Source of the DNA: Chelydra serpentina | Taxonomy: Eukaryota > Chordata > Testudines > Chelydridae | Assembly (NCBI GenBank): GCA_037349315.1 | Contig: JBAIAC010000158.1 | Coordinates: 248,001 to 312,000 of the forward strand | Direction of reading: 5' to 3' | Length of the DNA: 64,000 nt | Part shown: piece by piece, positions 1 to 21,030 of the stretch | How the letters are laid out: each line of letters opens with the position of its first letter | Position numbering within the stretch: the stretch's first letter is position 1 | Translations under genes and position numbers: made by a program | The notes under the pieces: generated by a model | The model's input: only the letters and a program-made list of their open reading frames with translations | Told to the model about the DNA's origin: nothing | The model's database searches: none

Positions 1-552
1 GGCTAGGGGGCTGGGCTCTGGGGGGGGTCTGGGCTCCCTGGCTAGGGGTCTGGGCTCTGGGGCGGTTTGGGGCCCCTGGCTGGGGGGTGTGGGCTCTGGA
101 GGGGGTCTGGTGCTCCTGGCTGGAGTGTGGGCTCTGGGGGGGGTCTGGGGCCCCTGGCTGGCATCTGGGTTCTGGGGGGGTCTGGGGCCCCTGGCTGGGG
201 GGCTGGGCTCTGGGGGGGGGTCTGGGGCCCCTGGCAAGGGTTCTGGGCTCTGGGGGGGGGGTCTGGGGCCCCTGGCTGGGGGGCTGGGCTCTGGGGGGGG
301 TCTGGGGCCCCTGGCTGGGGGGCTGGGCTCTGGGGGGGGTCTGGGGCCCCTGGCAAGGGTTCTGGGCTCTGGGGGGGGGTCTGGGGCCCCTGGCTGGGGG
401 GCTGGGCTCTGGGGGGGGTCTGGGGCCCCTGGCTGGGGGGCTGGGCTCTGGGGGGAGGTCTGGGGCCCCTTGCTGGGGGGCTGGGCTCTGGGGGGGGTCT
501 TGGGCCCCTTGCTAGTGGTCTGGGCTCTGGGGGGGGGGGTCTGGGCTCCCTG
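1..552 (+). repeat. G-rich minisatellite, about 39-bp unit
   Basis: About 13-14 tandem copies of a unit of roughly 38-40 bp built on GGGCTCTGGGGGG, TCTGGGGCCCCTGG and CTGGGGGGCTG. The array runs off the left edge of the window. The plus strand carries many runs of 5-9 G, so G-quadruplex formation is plausible (inference). The open frames seen here on both strands follow from the repeat and are not genes. A short version of the same repeat, about two units in the opposite orientation, lies at 31029-31115, at the equivalent position upstream of KRAB paralog C. Confidence 0.9.
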
Positions 553-1895
553 TGGGGCTGGGAATGTGACATCACCAATTCTGCTTTTCTCCCCTCTGGA
601 AAACTGCGGAAATGTCCGGTTCCATTGGGAAAATTCATCCCCCGAGTCCTTGTCCTAGATCTGGGGGTGCGGGAGGGGGGAAGGGGGTTCGCTCTGCCCC
701 ACAACGGTCTCTCCCACAGCGCTCTGGACTCGTTCTTCCTGAAACCTGGTGTCACGGACACCACTGTTAATCCAGAGTCACTGCCTGGACAGACGAGGAG
801 TGACTCCAGATGGACAGTGGGGTAAATGAGATCAGCAATTCCCCCTGTGAGGAGGGGCTCTCATTAGCTGCTCCCCCCAGAGAGCTCAAGGAGGGAAGGC
901 TGCTCCAACGCCCTGTCCCTCTCTGCTCAGGATATTGGGGTTCAGCTTCCTGGGTCAGACGCTGCAGCCTCCATCGTGATCTGGGCGACCAGGCTTAGCA
1001 GCTGCTGCTCCCCCAGCGGGGTCTGTGCTGGGAAGTGACCTTAATTAAACCTTCTTCTCTGCCCGGCCCAGGTGATGACTTTCTCCAGCTGGCACCAGCC
1101 CCCTCGGGCAGCCCTGAGCCCTGTTAATACTAAATTCTGAGCCAGAGATTCCAGGTAACTAGAAGAAATGAGGGGAGAATGCTGGGATCTGGCCTTAAAA
1201 TGACTCTACTCAAACAGACCCCTTCCCCCCTCATTTCTCGTCCCATTAGCAATTGCAGGAGCAAATCCAGCCTTGGGGGAGCAAACAACCCAGGAATGGG
1301 ACTTTCCTACCAGACGGGCAGGGAGAGGGGACAGGGAAAAGGAGAAAGAGAGACTGAAAGGAGCCATGGGAGAGAAGAGTTTTGAGAGAGATTTCCAGAT
1401 CTCGAATCTGCCCAGACAGATGTATTACTGCACCCTAGGTAAAATAATTTTCCTGTGGAAAAGATGAGGCTCAAACAGAGGAAAACCCAGTTCCTGACTC
1501 CATATCCCCCCTACTGGGGTGTGGCTGCCGTGGGGTCAGTGTCCAAGGGAGTCCCCCACAGTAAATACTTTGGCTCTGCTTTTTTCTAGCATTGTGTTCA
1601 GATGCTTTGTTATAGAATGGGGGGAGGGAGAAAAGAGGTTTAAAATGTCTCTGTGGGTTTAGCCTGGCAGGAGTGGCCAGGTCTCCACTGTAATAAAGAG
1701 ATCGAGCATTTTCTCAGCATGGCAGACTCTAGGGTGTCTGTCTGCAGGGAAAAAGCCTGGGGCAATCGTGCTGTGAAATTATTTTAAGCCTGTTCTGAAA
1801 CCTCCACACCTGCCCTTCTCACCCTGCCAGGCTGCAGAATAATGTCCGTGTTTTGCTCCAGTTCATCCTGTCCTCCCATGGGACAGGGGAGAGAC
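553..1895 (+). promoter_or_regulatory. Upstream block of KRAB-ZNF paralog A
   Basis: Non-coding sequence that recurs, inverted, upstream of paralogs B (19080-20300) and C (30100-31028). The shared stretch at 556-1100 includes the TAATGAGAGCCCCTCCTCAC region and its complements. Because it is kept at the same relative place in three copies, it probably holds the promoter and untranslated exon(s) (inference). No TATA box or other single motif decides the start site. The stretch 1141-1600 is shared with B only; 1690-1895 is shared with B and C and ends at the first coding exon. Small open frames in it are not conserved between copies. Confidence 0.55.
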
Positions 1896-12261
<10,366 letters not shown>

Positions 12262-12270
12262 GAGAAGTGT

Positions 12271-12276
12271 AATAAA
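12271..12276 (+). terminator. AATAAA polyadenylation signal of paralog A
   Basis: A canonical AATAAA ten bases after the stop codon. If used, the 3' untranslated region would be only about 30 nt, which is unusually short for a KRAB-ZNF gene. Use is not proven. Confidence 0.4.
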
Positions 12277-12600
12277 TGCCTCGATTCCGGCTGGCCAAAG
12301 ATTGTTTGTTTGTTTTTTAAATCACAATTGTGAATTCCCACATAGCGACCTTTGCACCATGTTCACCGTGGTCTCTCAGCTCCCCTAGATGAGTTGCCTG
12401 CTTCTGCCTTTTGCAGCTCACCCTTCTTTGGGGTCAGTCCTGTGATTTTTTTCTATCAACTCTTTTCCTTTTGAGTCGTTGGAGTGTGTGTCCCTCCAGC
12501 CAGGAATGTTCATCAGCTCCAGGTGGGGGAGAGGTTTGATCCCAACAAGCTACAGTGAGGCAAAAACTACCTGGGCCTTGCATCCACTAGGTCGTGGGAT
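12277..12600. other. 3' flank of paralog A
   Basis: Unique-looking sequence with T-rich tracts (TTTGTTTGTTTTTTAAATC) and no recognised gene; probably 3' UTR or flank. Confidence 0.35.
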
Positions 12601-12602
12601 GT

Positions 12603-12896
12603 AAGCCTAGGTGGGTCGGCTGGTAGAACAAAGAACTGGAGCCGGCTCCCAGGAAGTCATCCTTACCTCGCCCTTGTGACTCCAGCTTGAAGGAGAGCTT
12701 CTTTCCTTCCCCTCGCTGAGAAAGAGCAAGGGAAGAACAAAAGCCCAGATCCATAGGGTGGCAAAGGCTTCAGGAGCCCACAGCGTTTGCCCATCTGGGG
12801 CACTGTGGCTGAGATCTCTGCAGGCCAGCGCCAGCGCTCGCAAGGCGCTAGTGTGGATGCTGGAGGCTGGGGGCTGGATGCTGGCGGCAGAGACCC
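12603..12896 (+). repeat. tRNA-flanking duplicated segment
   Basis: The part 12610-12740 recurs at 39560-39690 (inverted there and split by a hAT element) and at 56390-56540. The part 12823-12880 (CAGCGCCAGCGCTCGCAAGG) recurs at 54080-54135, just upstream of the second initiator tRNA gene. These repeats show that the tRNA genes were multiplied as segments. Confidence 0.7.
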
Positions 12897-12968
12897 AACA
12901 GAGTGGCGCAGCGGCAGCGTGCTGGGCCCATAACCCAGAGGTCGATGGATTGAAACCATCCTCTGCTA
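12897..12968 (+). tRNA. tRNA-iMet (CAT), initiator
   Basis: 72 nt with the initiator-specific GGGCCCATAACCC anticodon arm and GTGGCGCAGCGG D-arm. The T-arm is GATGGATTGAAACCATC. Acceptor stem AACAGAG/CTCTGCT has one A-C mismatch at pair 2. A T-run (CTTTTTG) ~20 nt downstream can end Pol III transcription. Function is possible; the mismatch and two other changes from the usual vertebrate sequence lower confidence. Confidence 0.8.
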
Positions 12969-13479
12969 GGCAGGTGCTTGTTTCTTTTTGCTCTGGGCCT
13001 TCAAGCGAGGGGGCGACCAGCAGAGCGCCAGGAGCCGAGGCCGTGAGGCAGGAGGTGGCTGAGGTGTGGGACTGCCAGGGAGCTCCCCGGCCCCTCTGGC
13101 TGCCGGGGCTGAAGGCGAGAGCCAGGCCTGTGCGTGAGGTCTGAGTGCTGGTGGCTCCCCCACTCCTCGGGAGGGTCTGTCCCAAGGCAGCGGCCCAGCC
13201 CCCCTCCAAGGGGGGTGCGTCCCACCAGCATTTCTTGCCCCGTTTGGGGAGGTTCAGCCTCCCCGAGCCCCTTGTAGCCGCCGCCCACGCGCAGTGTCAC
13301 TGGTAGATCCGGGCAGAGGAGACTCGGGGGCCTGGGCTGGGAAATCCCTGGGTGAAACTGGCTGCCTGAGCCCAGCCCCTCTGCACTCAGGGGAGCGGTG
13401 AGAGGGGGAGGGGCTCAGGGAGTAAATCCTCAGAAACCTCCCCCCTGGGTTTGTAATGTCAGAGCCCAGCGAACAAGTC

Positions 13480-15262
13480 CCTGTGTGTGTGAAGGGAGGG
13501 GCTGTGAGGGGGAGGTCCATGGGGGTGTCAGTGTGAGGGGAGGGGCTGTGAGGGGGAGGGTCCATGGGGGTGTCAGTGTGAAGGGAGGGGCTGTGAGGGG
13601 GAGGGTCCATGGGGGTGACTCTGTGAGGGGTGGGGCTGTGATGGGGAGGGTCCATGGGGGTGTCAGTGTGAGGGGGAGGGTCCATGGAGGTGTCAGTGTG
13701 AAGGGGAGGGGCTGTGAGGGGGAGGGTCCATGGGGGTGTCAGTGTGAGGGGGAGGGGCTGTGAGGGGGAGGGTCCATGGGGGTGTCAGTGTGAAGGGAGG
13801 GGCTGTGAGGGGGAGGGTCCATGGAGGTGTCAGTGTGAGGGGAAGGGGCTGGGAGGGGGAGGGTCCATGGGGGTGTCAGTGTGAGGGGGAGGGTCCATGG
13901 AGGTGTCAGTGTGAAGGGGAGGGGCTGTGAGGGGGAGGGTCCATGGGGGTGTCAGTGTGAGGGGAAGGGGCTGTGAGGGGGAGGGTCCATGGGGGTGTCA
14001 GTGTGAGGGGGAGGGGCTGTGAGGGGGAGGGTCCATGGGGGTGTCAGTGTGAGGGGGAGGGGCTGTGAGGGGAGAGTCCATGGGGGTGTCAGTGTGACGG
14101 GGAGAGGCTGTGAGGGGGAGGGTCCATGGGGGTGTCTCTGTGAGGGGGAGGGTCCATGGGGGTGTCTCTGTGAGGGGAGGGGCTGTGAGGGGAGGGTCCA
14201 TGGGGGTGTCAGTGTGAGGTGGAGGGGCTGTGAGGGGAGGGTCCATGGGGGTGTCAGTGTGAGGGGAAGGGGCTGGGAGGGGGAGGGTCCATGGGGGTGT
14301 CAGTGTGAGGGGAAGGGGCTGGGAGGGGGAGGGTCCATGGGGGTGTCAGTGTGAGGGGGAGGGTCCATGGAGGTGTCAGTGTGAGGGGAAGGGGCTGGGA
14401 GGGGGAGGGTCCATGGGGGTGTCAGTGTGAGGGGGAGGGTCCATGGAGGTGTCAGTGTGAAGGGGAGGGGCTGTGAGGGGGAGGGTCCATGGGGGTGTCA
14501 GTGTGAGGGGGAGGGGCTGTGAGGGGGAGGGTCCATGGGGGTGTCAGTGTGAGGGGGAGGGGCTGTGAGGGGGAGGGTCCATGGGGGTGTCAGTGTGAGG
14601 GGAGGGGCTGTGAGGGGGAGGGTCCATGGAGGTGTCAGTGTGAGGGGGAGGGGCTGTGAGGGGAGGGGCTGTGAGGGGGAGGGTCCATGGGGGTGTCTCT
14701 GTGAGAGGAGGGGCTGTGAGGGGAGGGTCCATGGGGGTGTCAGTGTGAGGGGGAGGGGCTGAGGGGAGGGTCCATGGGGGTGTCAGTGTGAGGGGGAGGG
14801 GCTGTGAGGGGGAGGGTCCATGGAGGTGTCAGTGTGAGGGGGAGGGGCTGTGAGGGGGAGGGTCCATGGGGGTGTCAGTGTGAGGGGGAGGGGCTGAGGG
14901 GAGGGTCCATGGGGGTGTCAGTGTGAGGGGGAGGGGCTGTGAGGGGGAGGGTCCATGGAGGTGTCAGTGTGATGGGGAGGGGCTGTGAGGGGGAGGGTCC
15001 ATGGGGGTGTCAGTGTGAGGGGGAGGGGCTGTGAGGGGGAGGGTCCATGGAGGTGTCAGTGTGAGGGGGAGGGGCTGTGAGGGGGAGGGTCCATGGGGGT
15101 GTCAGTGTGAGGGGGAGGGGCTGAGGGGAGGGTCCATGGGGGTGTCAGTGTGAGGGGGAGGGGCTGTGAGGGGGAGGGTCCATGGAGGTGTCAGTGTGAT
15201 GGGGAGGGGCTGTGAGGGGGAGGGTCCATGGGGGTGTCAGTGTGAGGGGGAGGGGCTGTGAG
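13480..15262 (+). repeat. G-rich minisatellite, about 46-bp composite unit
   Basis: About 38-40 copies built from a 30-bp part (GAGGGTCCATGGGGGTGTCAG then TGTGA) and a 16-bp part (GGGGGAGGGGCTGTGA), with either part sometimes doubled or missing. The G-rich strand is plus. Homopurine runs and frequent CCATGG palindromes recur. Open frames on both strands here are repeat artefacts. Confidence 0.92.
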
Positions 15263-15501
15263 GGGCTGGGCTCCCCAGTCACTGCTCTGTCGATGCCCCT
15301 GTCGGGCGATTCTCTGGAACTGCTCCCTACGAAGCCAGTCAGGACTCTGGAGGAGCCTCCTCGCTGAGCCGACTGTCTCCAGGGCAAGAAGCTTCCCCAG
15401 CTTCGACCTTCCTGGGTCTGATCCCAGAGCGTTCAGCATCCCCTTCTTCACCCAGCGGGGCTCGTGGGGAAGCCAGAGGGCCCTGCCCCCCAACTCCGCA
15501 G
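15263..15501 (-). other. Possible ERV-internal remnant next to an LTR
   Basis: Sequence between the minisatellite and the minus-strand LTR. It could be the 5' internal part of the same provirus, but no primer binding site or gag motif is visible to me. Confidence 0.25.
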
Positions 15502-15984
15502 TCAGACGTGACTCTCAGCCAGCCAGTGAAACAGGAGGTTTATTACACAACAGGAACAGGGTCTAAACCAGAGCTTGTAGGTACAGAGAACAGGACCCCT
15601 CAGTCAGGTCCATCTTGGGTTGTGGGGAGGCCAGAGCCCATCTGGACCTCCCTCCATGTGCCCAGCCAGCTCCAAACTCTCCAGCCCCTCCTCTGCCTTT
15701 GTCTCCTTCCTGGCCCAGGAGACCACCTGATCCCTTTGTTCCCCAAAGCCTTCAGCCGGCACCTTTGCAGGGAAGGGGCCCAGGCCAGCAGTTGCCAGGA
15801 GACAGGGTGTTGGCCATGCTGTGTCATCACACTGGCCCTCTAGGGCTTTGCAACAATCACACACCCTTATCCCACCACCTAGAGACTTAAGAAATGCAGA
15901 GGGGAAACTGAGGCATAGGGGAAACTGAGGCACCCACTCAGTATTCTGAGGAAACATTAGGAACAGTCCCACTTCGTTACACCC
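15502..15984 (-). mobile_element. LTR, minus strand, complete-looking
   Basis: Read on the minus strand it starts TGTAACGAAGTGGG at 15984 and runs past an AATAAA (about 15541) to about 15502. It is related to the TGTGACGAA LTRs elsewhere in the window (shared CTCAGTTTCCCCTATGC and GGTGGTGGGAT). Its inverted partner at 36488-36900 carries the second half flipped. The exact 3' end is uncertain. Confidence 0.7.
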
Positions 15985-16262
15985 TCCCTGAATGTTTGTT
16001 TAAATCACTTGGTGGTGGCAGCATACCGTTCAAGGACAAAAGGGATTTGTGCTTTGAGGAAGTTTTTATCCTAAACTGGTAAAAATAAGCTTTGGGGGTC
16101 TTTCATGCAGGTGCCCATGACTGTACCCCAGAGTTCAGAATGGGGAGGGAACCCCTGACAACCCCCTTCCTCGGGCTGTAGCTGAAGCCAGAGCAGCCAA
16201 GAAGAGGCTCCAGCCCTGAAAAAAGCCGGACGTTCAGTACAAAGGGGAAAGTGCACAAAGCA
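15985..16262. repeat. Segment duplicated and inverted at 36242-36487
   Basis: The flank between the LTR and tRNA-Arg (GTGATTTAAACAAACATTC complement, GGGCTGGAGCCTCTTCTTGG complement) is found in the other orientation at 36242-36487. No gene. Confidence 0.65.
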
Positions 16263-16335
16263 CAACCGCAAAGGGACTTGAACCCTCAATTTTCTGATCC
16301 GAAGTAAGACGCCTCATCCATTAGGCCACGCGGTC
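16263..16335 (-). tRNA. tRNA-Arg (TCG)
   Basis: 73 nt: GACCGCGTGGCCTAATGG start, anticodon loop CTTCGGA, T-arm with GGTTCAAGTCCC. Acceptor GACCGCG/TGCGGTT pairs fully with two G-T pairs. The anticodon stem pairs apart from one G-T-type position in CTTAC. A T6 run lies ~40 nt downstream. Likely functional. An inverted, damaged copy is at 36169-36241. Confidence 0.85.
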
Positions 16336-16736
16336 ATATGGGGATAGTCTCTCCAAGCACATCTTTAGAGAAGACAGACACTGTGTTTCTCGGGTCATCT
16401 ATGGAGGGGCCAGAGACACTCTGGGCACAAGGAGCCGAGTTCCCAGCAAGATGTGAGTCCGTTCCTCCCAAGTGGACGGGGTTCTTGTTCTTCTGCACAT
16501 TGTCGCCCATGGAGACCAAGGACCTGCAAATGTGAGTTCATATTATAGCTTTGTTTAATTGATGAAAACATAAACTAGACACTTGGAGGATTAGAACTGA
16601 TTTCAGCTGAGGGACGTGTTTGCTAGGTTTTTATGCATTTGCACAGGGAAATGTTGAGTGTTTTCACCCATCCCTATTCAGCGGAACAGAATGGAAATAG
16701 ATTTGTAATTATTTTTGTTAAAGGAACAGGCTTGCA
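16336..16736. other. Spacer between tRNA-Arg and tRNA-Cys
   Basis: No gene seen. The part 16610-16736 (GAGGGACGTGTTTGC..., ATTTTTGTTAAAGG) is duplicated at 51335-51612 next to the second tRNA-Cys, where a MITE interrupts it. Confidence 0.5.
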
Positions 16737-16808
16737 AGGGGGCACTTGGATTTGAACCAAGGACCACTGGAGCTGTAGTCAAACACTCTACCACTGAGCT
16801 ACACCCCC
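16737..16808 (-). tRNA. tRNA-Cys-like, anticodon ACA
   Basis: 72 nt: GGGGGTGTAGCTCAGTGG, anticodon loop CTACAGC, T-arm CTTGGTTCAAATCCAAG, end GTGCCCCCT. The acceptor pairs with two G-T pairs. The anticodon stem TTTGA/TCCAG has one T-C mismatch. The sister gene at 51613-51684 has the normal CTGCAGA loop (GCA) and a perfect stem, so this copy has drifted from GCA to ACA. ACA would still read a Cys codon. Possibly a pseudogene. Confidence 0.7.
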
Positions 16809-16942
16809 AAAGTGTTCTGCAGCAGGGGAGGGTCTCTGGCAGTGTGTGTGTCGCTGACAGATTGGAGTGATGCTGAAGCAGGACAGAGTACAGATGGCAT
16901 TGTGGGGGTGGCATGAACCGTATCTCTTCATTTCCCCTTCTA

Positions 16943-17137
<195 letters not shown>

Positions 17138-17444
17138 TCACAGCCCCGCTATTCCTGTGGTAGAGGAGCCAAGCGGAAGCTCTGGGTGGCTCAGAGTCAA
17201 CAGAGTCCCACTCCCACCCCGCTCAGAGCATCCAGGAAACACCAGGGTGAGGGGACGAAGAGAGAGCCCCTTGTCTCTCCCAGCAGATCCATCACACACC
17301 TACTAGCCACAGACTGATACAGGAGATGGAGCCCCTACCTGGGTCCAGGGAGAGATCTCTGGTAGGAAGCCCAACACCCTCCTCATTGTGAGGAGCTGGA
17401 TATGAAGGGAGGGGAATCTCCCCTAAGCCTCACTGGTGGGTGCC

Positions 17445-18471
17445 TGTGACGAAGTAGGGAGCGGGGTGGATTTGACCTGGGAGTGTTGTGGGGGAGGTTC
17501 ACTGGGACTGGCTGCATTGGGGATGGGAGACTTCCCCTGAAGGAAGATACCTGAGGCTGTAACATGAGCCAGAAGGGGGGTTGGGAGAGGTGACACCTTT
17601 GCCTGGAAAAATGGACAAAGCCTAGAAAAGAAGCCGGGGGAAGGGAAAAGAGCCTGCTCAAGGGTTTGGTCTGGTTGGTTAAAGTTTAAAGCTGGGTGGT
17701 AAAACGCAGGGAGCCCCAAGGCTGGGGTCTAAGCTCCCTGGCCCCAAAAGGGCCCGACTAAGGGGTCCTGTTTGTACCCACAAGCTCTGTTTGAACTGTG
17801 TTCCTGGCGTCCTTAATAAACCTTCTGTTCTGCTGGCTGGCTAAGTGTCACAGTAAATCCCACGACAAGGGTGTGACGAACTAGGACTGTTGTTAATGTT
17901 TTCCCTGAGTACTGTGTGGGTGCCTCGGTTTCCCCTATGCAGTGCTTGAGTTTCTAGGTGGTGGAACAAGGATACATGAGTGTTACAGAGGGGCCTGGAC
18001 ACAGAGAAGGGCTGACACTTTGTATCCTAGCAACCGATTGCCCCGGGCCCTCCCCTGCAAAGGTGAGAGCTGAAGGTGTTCGAACAAAGGGATCAGGTGA
18101 CCTCCTGGCCCGGGAAGCAAACAAAGGGGGAGGAGGGGCTGGATAGTTTCGTTTTGGAGCTGGCCGGAGAAGAGGGGAGAGAGGCAGACAGGGTCTGGCC
18201 TCCCTGCCCCGTTTGGAGCTGTGGGGCGAAATGCAGGGAGCCCCGAGGCTGGGGTCTAAGCTCCCTGCCCCCCGGAAGCACCCGACTGAGGGGTCCTGGA
18301 TGTACTGACAAGCTCTGGTTGGACTGTGTTCCTGGCATCTCTAATAAACCTTCTGTTCTACTGGCTGGCTGAGATTCCCAGTGAATCCGGGGAAGAGGGG
18401 TGCAGGGCCGGACTCCCCTATACTCCGTGACAAAGGGGTACAGGGCTCTAACTCCCCCACACTCCGTGACA
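17445..18471 (+). mobile_element. Outer LTR of a nested pair
   Basis: Begins TGTGACGAAGTAGGG, is interrupted at 17871 by another LTR, and resumes to end CTCCGTGACA at 18471. The target-site duplication GTGCC (17440-17444 and 18472-18476) is perfect. AATAAA lies near 17815. The unoccupied site (GTGCC once) is kept in paralog C at 29670-29674. A truncated relative is at 50416-50660. Confidence 0.9.
17872..18432 (+). mobile_element. Inner LTR, nested inside the outer LTR
   Basis: TGTGACGAACTAGG to CTCCGTGACA, 561 bp, with 5-bp duplication AAGGG (17867-17871 and 18433-18437). Same family as the LTR in the Harbinger nuclease, but without its 5' tandem duplication. AATAAA near 18343. Confidence 0.9.
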
Positions 18472-18504
18472 GTGCCCCCTTCATATCTCAGAGCAGCCGT
18501 GGGG

Positions 18505-18680
18505 GGGAGGGATAGCTCAGTGGTTTGAGCATTGGCCTGCTGAACCCAGGGTTGTGAGTTCAATCCTTGAGGGGGCCATTTAGGGATCTGGGGCAAAAAT
18601 TGGGGATTGGTCCTGCTTTGAGCAGGGGGTTGGACTAGATGACCTTCTAAGGTCCCTTCCAACCCTGATATTCTATGATT
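18505..18680 (+). mobile_element. tRNA-derived SINE with CR1-like 3' tail
   Basis: The head GGGAGGGATAGCTCAGTGG and GTGAGTTCAATCC carries Pol III A- and B-box-like sequences of a tRNA. The tail (GGTCCTGCTTTGAGCAGGGG, GGACTAGATGACC, CCTTCCAACCCTGATATTCT) is nearly identical to the 3' ends of CR1 copies 1 and 2 in this window. Such tails let the SINE use CR1 reverse transcriptase (known principle for tail-sharing SINE/LINE pairs). It sits in intron 1 of paralog B and is absent from C. Confidence 0.88.
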
Positions 18681-18983
18681 AGGCTCCAGCACTGGGAGTC
18701 TGGTCAGTTTTCTTAGGCCCATGTCGGCGGGTTATTTCCTGTTTCACAAATCAGAGCATTTCGACCTCGGAACCTCATGGGTCTGTTCCTAGAATCTAGC
18801 CCGCTTATTAAACATCTCCCAGCAGGTTTGCCGCATCCTGTCCCCCTCCCTTTCTCCACCCTGTGCATTTCCTGCCCCGCGCCAACCTCCAAACCAGACT
18901 GTGCAAACCTTCCCATCTCCGGTGTATTTGCTGTCCCTCTTGCTCCCGCAGGAATCCACCAGCAACCCCCCAATAATCCCTAC

Positions 18984-19007
18984 CTGAGCTGGTTCCTCTG
19001 CAGCCAT
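18984..19007 (-). pseudogene. Paralog B first coding exon (MAAEEPAQ)
   Basis: ATG at 19007, 24 bp, donor GTAGGG. Same exon as 1896-1919. An in-frame upstream ATG exists at 19064. Joined in phase only to the KRAB exon at 16969-17095. Confidence 0.65.
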
Positions 19008-20300
19008 TTCCCTTCCGTGTCCAATGGGAGAATGGGAAGAGCTGGAGCGAAACAGGGACGTCATTCTGCAGCCTGGGTGGGTGAGAAGGGTAATTGTGGG
19101 GGTTTCAGAACAGACTTTAGTTATTTCACAGCATGATTCGCCCAGACCCTTTCCCTGGAGACAGACATTCTAGATTCTGTGATGCTGGGAAAATGCTTCA
19201 TCTCTTTATTACAGTGTAGACCTGGCTCCTCCTGCCAGGCTAAGCCAACAGAGAGATGTTCAACCTCCCTTCTCCCTCCCTCCACCCCGTAACAAAGTGT
19301 CTGAACACAAGGCTAGAAAAGAGCAGAACCAAAGGAGTCACTGTGGGGGATTCCCTCGGACACTGACCCCACGGCAGCCACACCCCGGCAGGAGGAACAT
19401 GGAGTCAGGAACTGGCTTTTCCTCTGTCTGATCCTTTTCTTGTTCACTGGAAAGTGATTCTGCCCAGGGATGCTGCAATACATGTGTCTGCTGGATTAGA
19501 GAGCTGGAAATCTCTCTCCCCCTCATTTCTACCACTGCCCCTTTCAGTCTCCCCTTCCCCTGTCCTCTCTCCCTGCCCCTCTCCGGCTGGGAAAGTCCCA
19601 TTCCTGGGTTCTTTGCTCTCCCATCGATGGATTTTCTCCTGGCAATTGCTAATGGGAGGAGAAATGAGGAGGGGCTGTTTGTGCAGAGTCACTTGCTTGC
19701 CAGTCCCCAGCACTTTCCCTGAGGTCTTTCAGTTACCTGCAGTCTGTGGCTCAGAATTTAGTTAACAGGGCCCAGGGCTGCCCTATGGGGCTAGTACCAG
19801 CTGGAGAAAGTCATCACCTGGGCTGGGCAGAGAAGAAGCTTCAATTAAGGTCACTTCCGAGCACAGAACCCCGACCGGGTCACGATGGAGGCTGCAGCAT
19901 CTGACCCAGGAAGCTGAACCCCAATATCCTGAGCAGAGAGGGACAGGGCGTTGGAGCAGCCTTCCCTCCTTGAGCTCTCTGGGGGGAGCAGCTAATGAGA
20001 GCCCCTCCTCACAGGGAGAATTGCTGATCTCATTTGCCCCACTGTCCACCTGGAGTCACTCCTCGTCTTTCCAGGCAGTGACTCTGGATAAACAATGGTC
20101 TCAGTGAAACCAGATTTCAGAAAGAATGAGTCCAGAGTGCTGTGGAAGAAACCATTGTGTGGCAATGCTAACCCCCTTCCCCCCCTCCCGCACCCCCAGA
20201 TCGAGAACAAGGGCTGGGGGCACGAATTTTCCCAACGGAACCGGAACTTCCTGCAGTTTTCAAAAGAGGAGAAAAGCAAAATCTGCGATTTCACACTAAG
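19008..20300 (-). promoter_or_regulatory. Upstream block of paralog B
   Basis: Inverted homolog of 553-1895 and of 30100-31028. It ends near 20300, where an unrelated AT-rich sequence replaces the minisatellite present upstream of A. It probably contained the promoter (inference). Confidence 0.55.
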
Positions 20301-21030
20301 AGTGTTTGGTAAGTAGAGAGAAAGTTATCACAGTGACTGGAGGTGGCCGGGGAATGCTTGGAGCCAGCCTCTGGGGCACCCTCAAGCCCTTTCACCTCCC
20401 CTCCGGGAAAGAGCTGAGAAAGAAACCAAAGGAAATTAGCTGTGGCTACCAGATAATCAAACAACATGCACAAACCTCTTAGGAGATCAACAATTCCAAT
20501 CCTGTTCTTAAAAGAGGTACATTTTATTAAAACTGAAAAAGAAAACAATCCATCCGGAACTTAGGCTTTTTGCTAGATCTGAAAAGAAACAATTAATGTT
20601 TGTAAGCACCCAAAATAGTTTTCTTGGGGGTTCAGCTTAAAGCTTGCAAGCAAACAAAAGCATCTGGGCTAGCACAGAGGAGATCCAAAAGCCAAAATAA
20701 AAAATAAACCTGATTGTGTCTGTCTAAACATTCCCTACCCAAATAATTTCTTCTAGGTATGGAAGATGAATTTTCATACCTGCTTCAAGCCATACACAGC
20801 ATTGCTACTCCGTGTCTCCTTCTCCGGAGAACAACAGACAAAGGGAAAGTTTCTTTCCCATTTTAAAAAGTTCTAGCCTTTCCATTGGCTCTTTTGGTCA
20901 GCTGCCCACTCCTTTTCTTTTACCTGTGGGCTTGTTAACCCTTTACAGGTAAAGCAAGCAGAGAACTGACACCAACAGGGATTTTACAGCAAACTGGCAG
21001 GCTGGGTGTTTATAAAAGGGAGCTTCCTCC
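20301..21030 (-). mobile_element. Probable old LTR/ERV remnant
   Basis: AT-rich and distinct from its neighbours, with AATAAA-like tracts (AAAATAAAAAATAAACC near 20694). On the minus strand it starts near TGTTGGTGTCAGTTCTC (about 20985). No coding potential, and the ends are not fixed by a duplication, so the call is tentative. Confidence 0.35.

Noticed and set aside
18505..18575. tRNA gene
   Set aside because: Only the head is tRNA-like; it continues into a CR1-like tail, so it is a SINE.
18093..18722. 209-codon frame on minus strand
   Set aside because: It lies across LTR and SINE sequence; antisense shadow.
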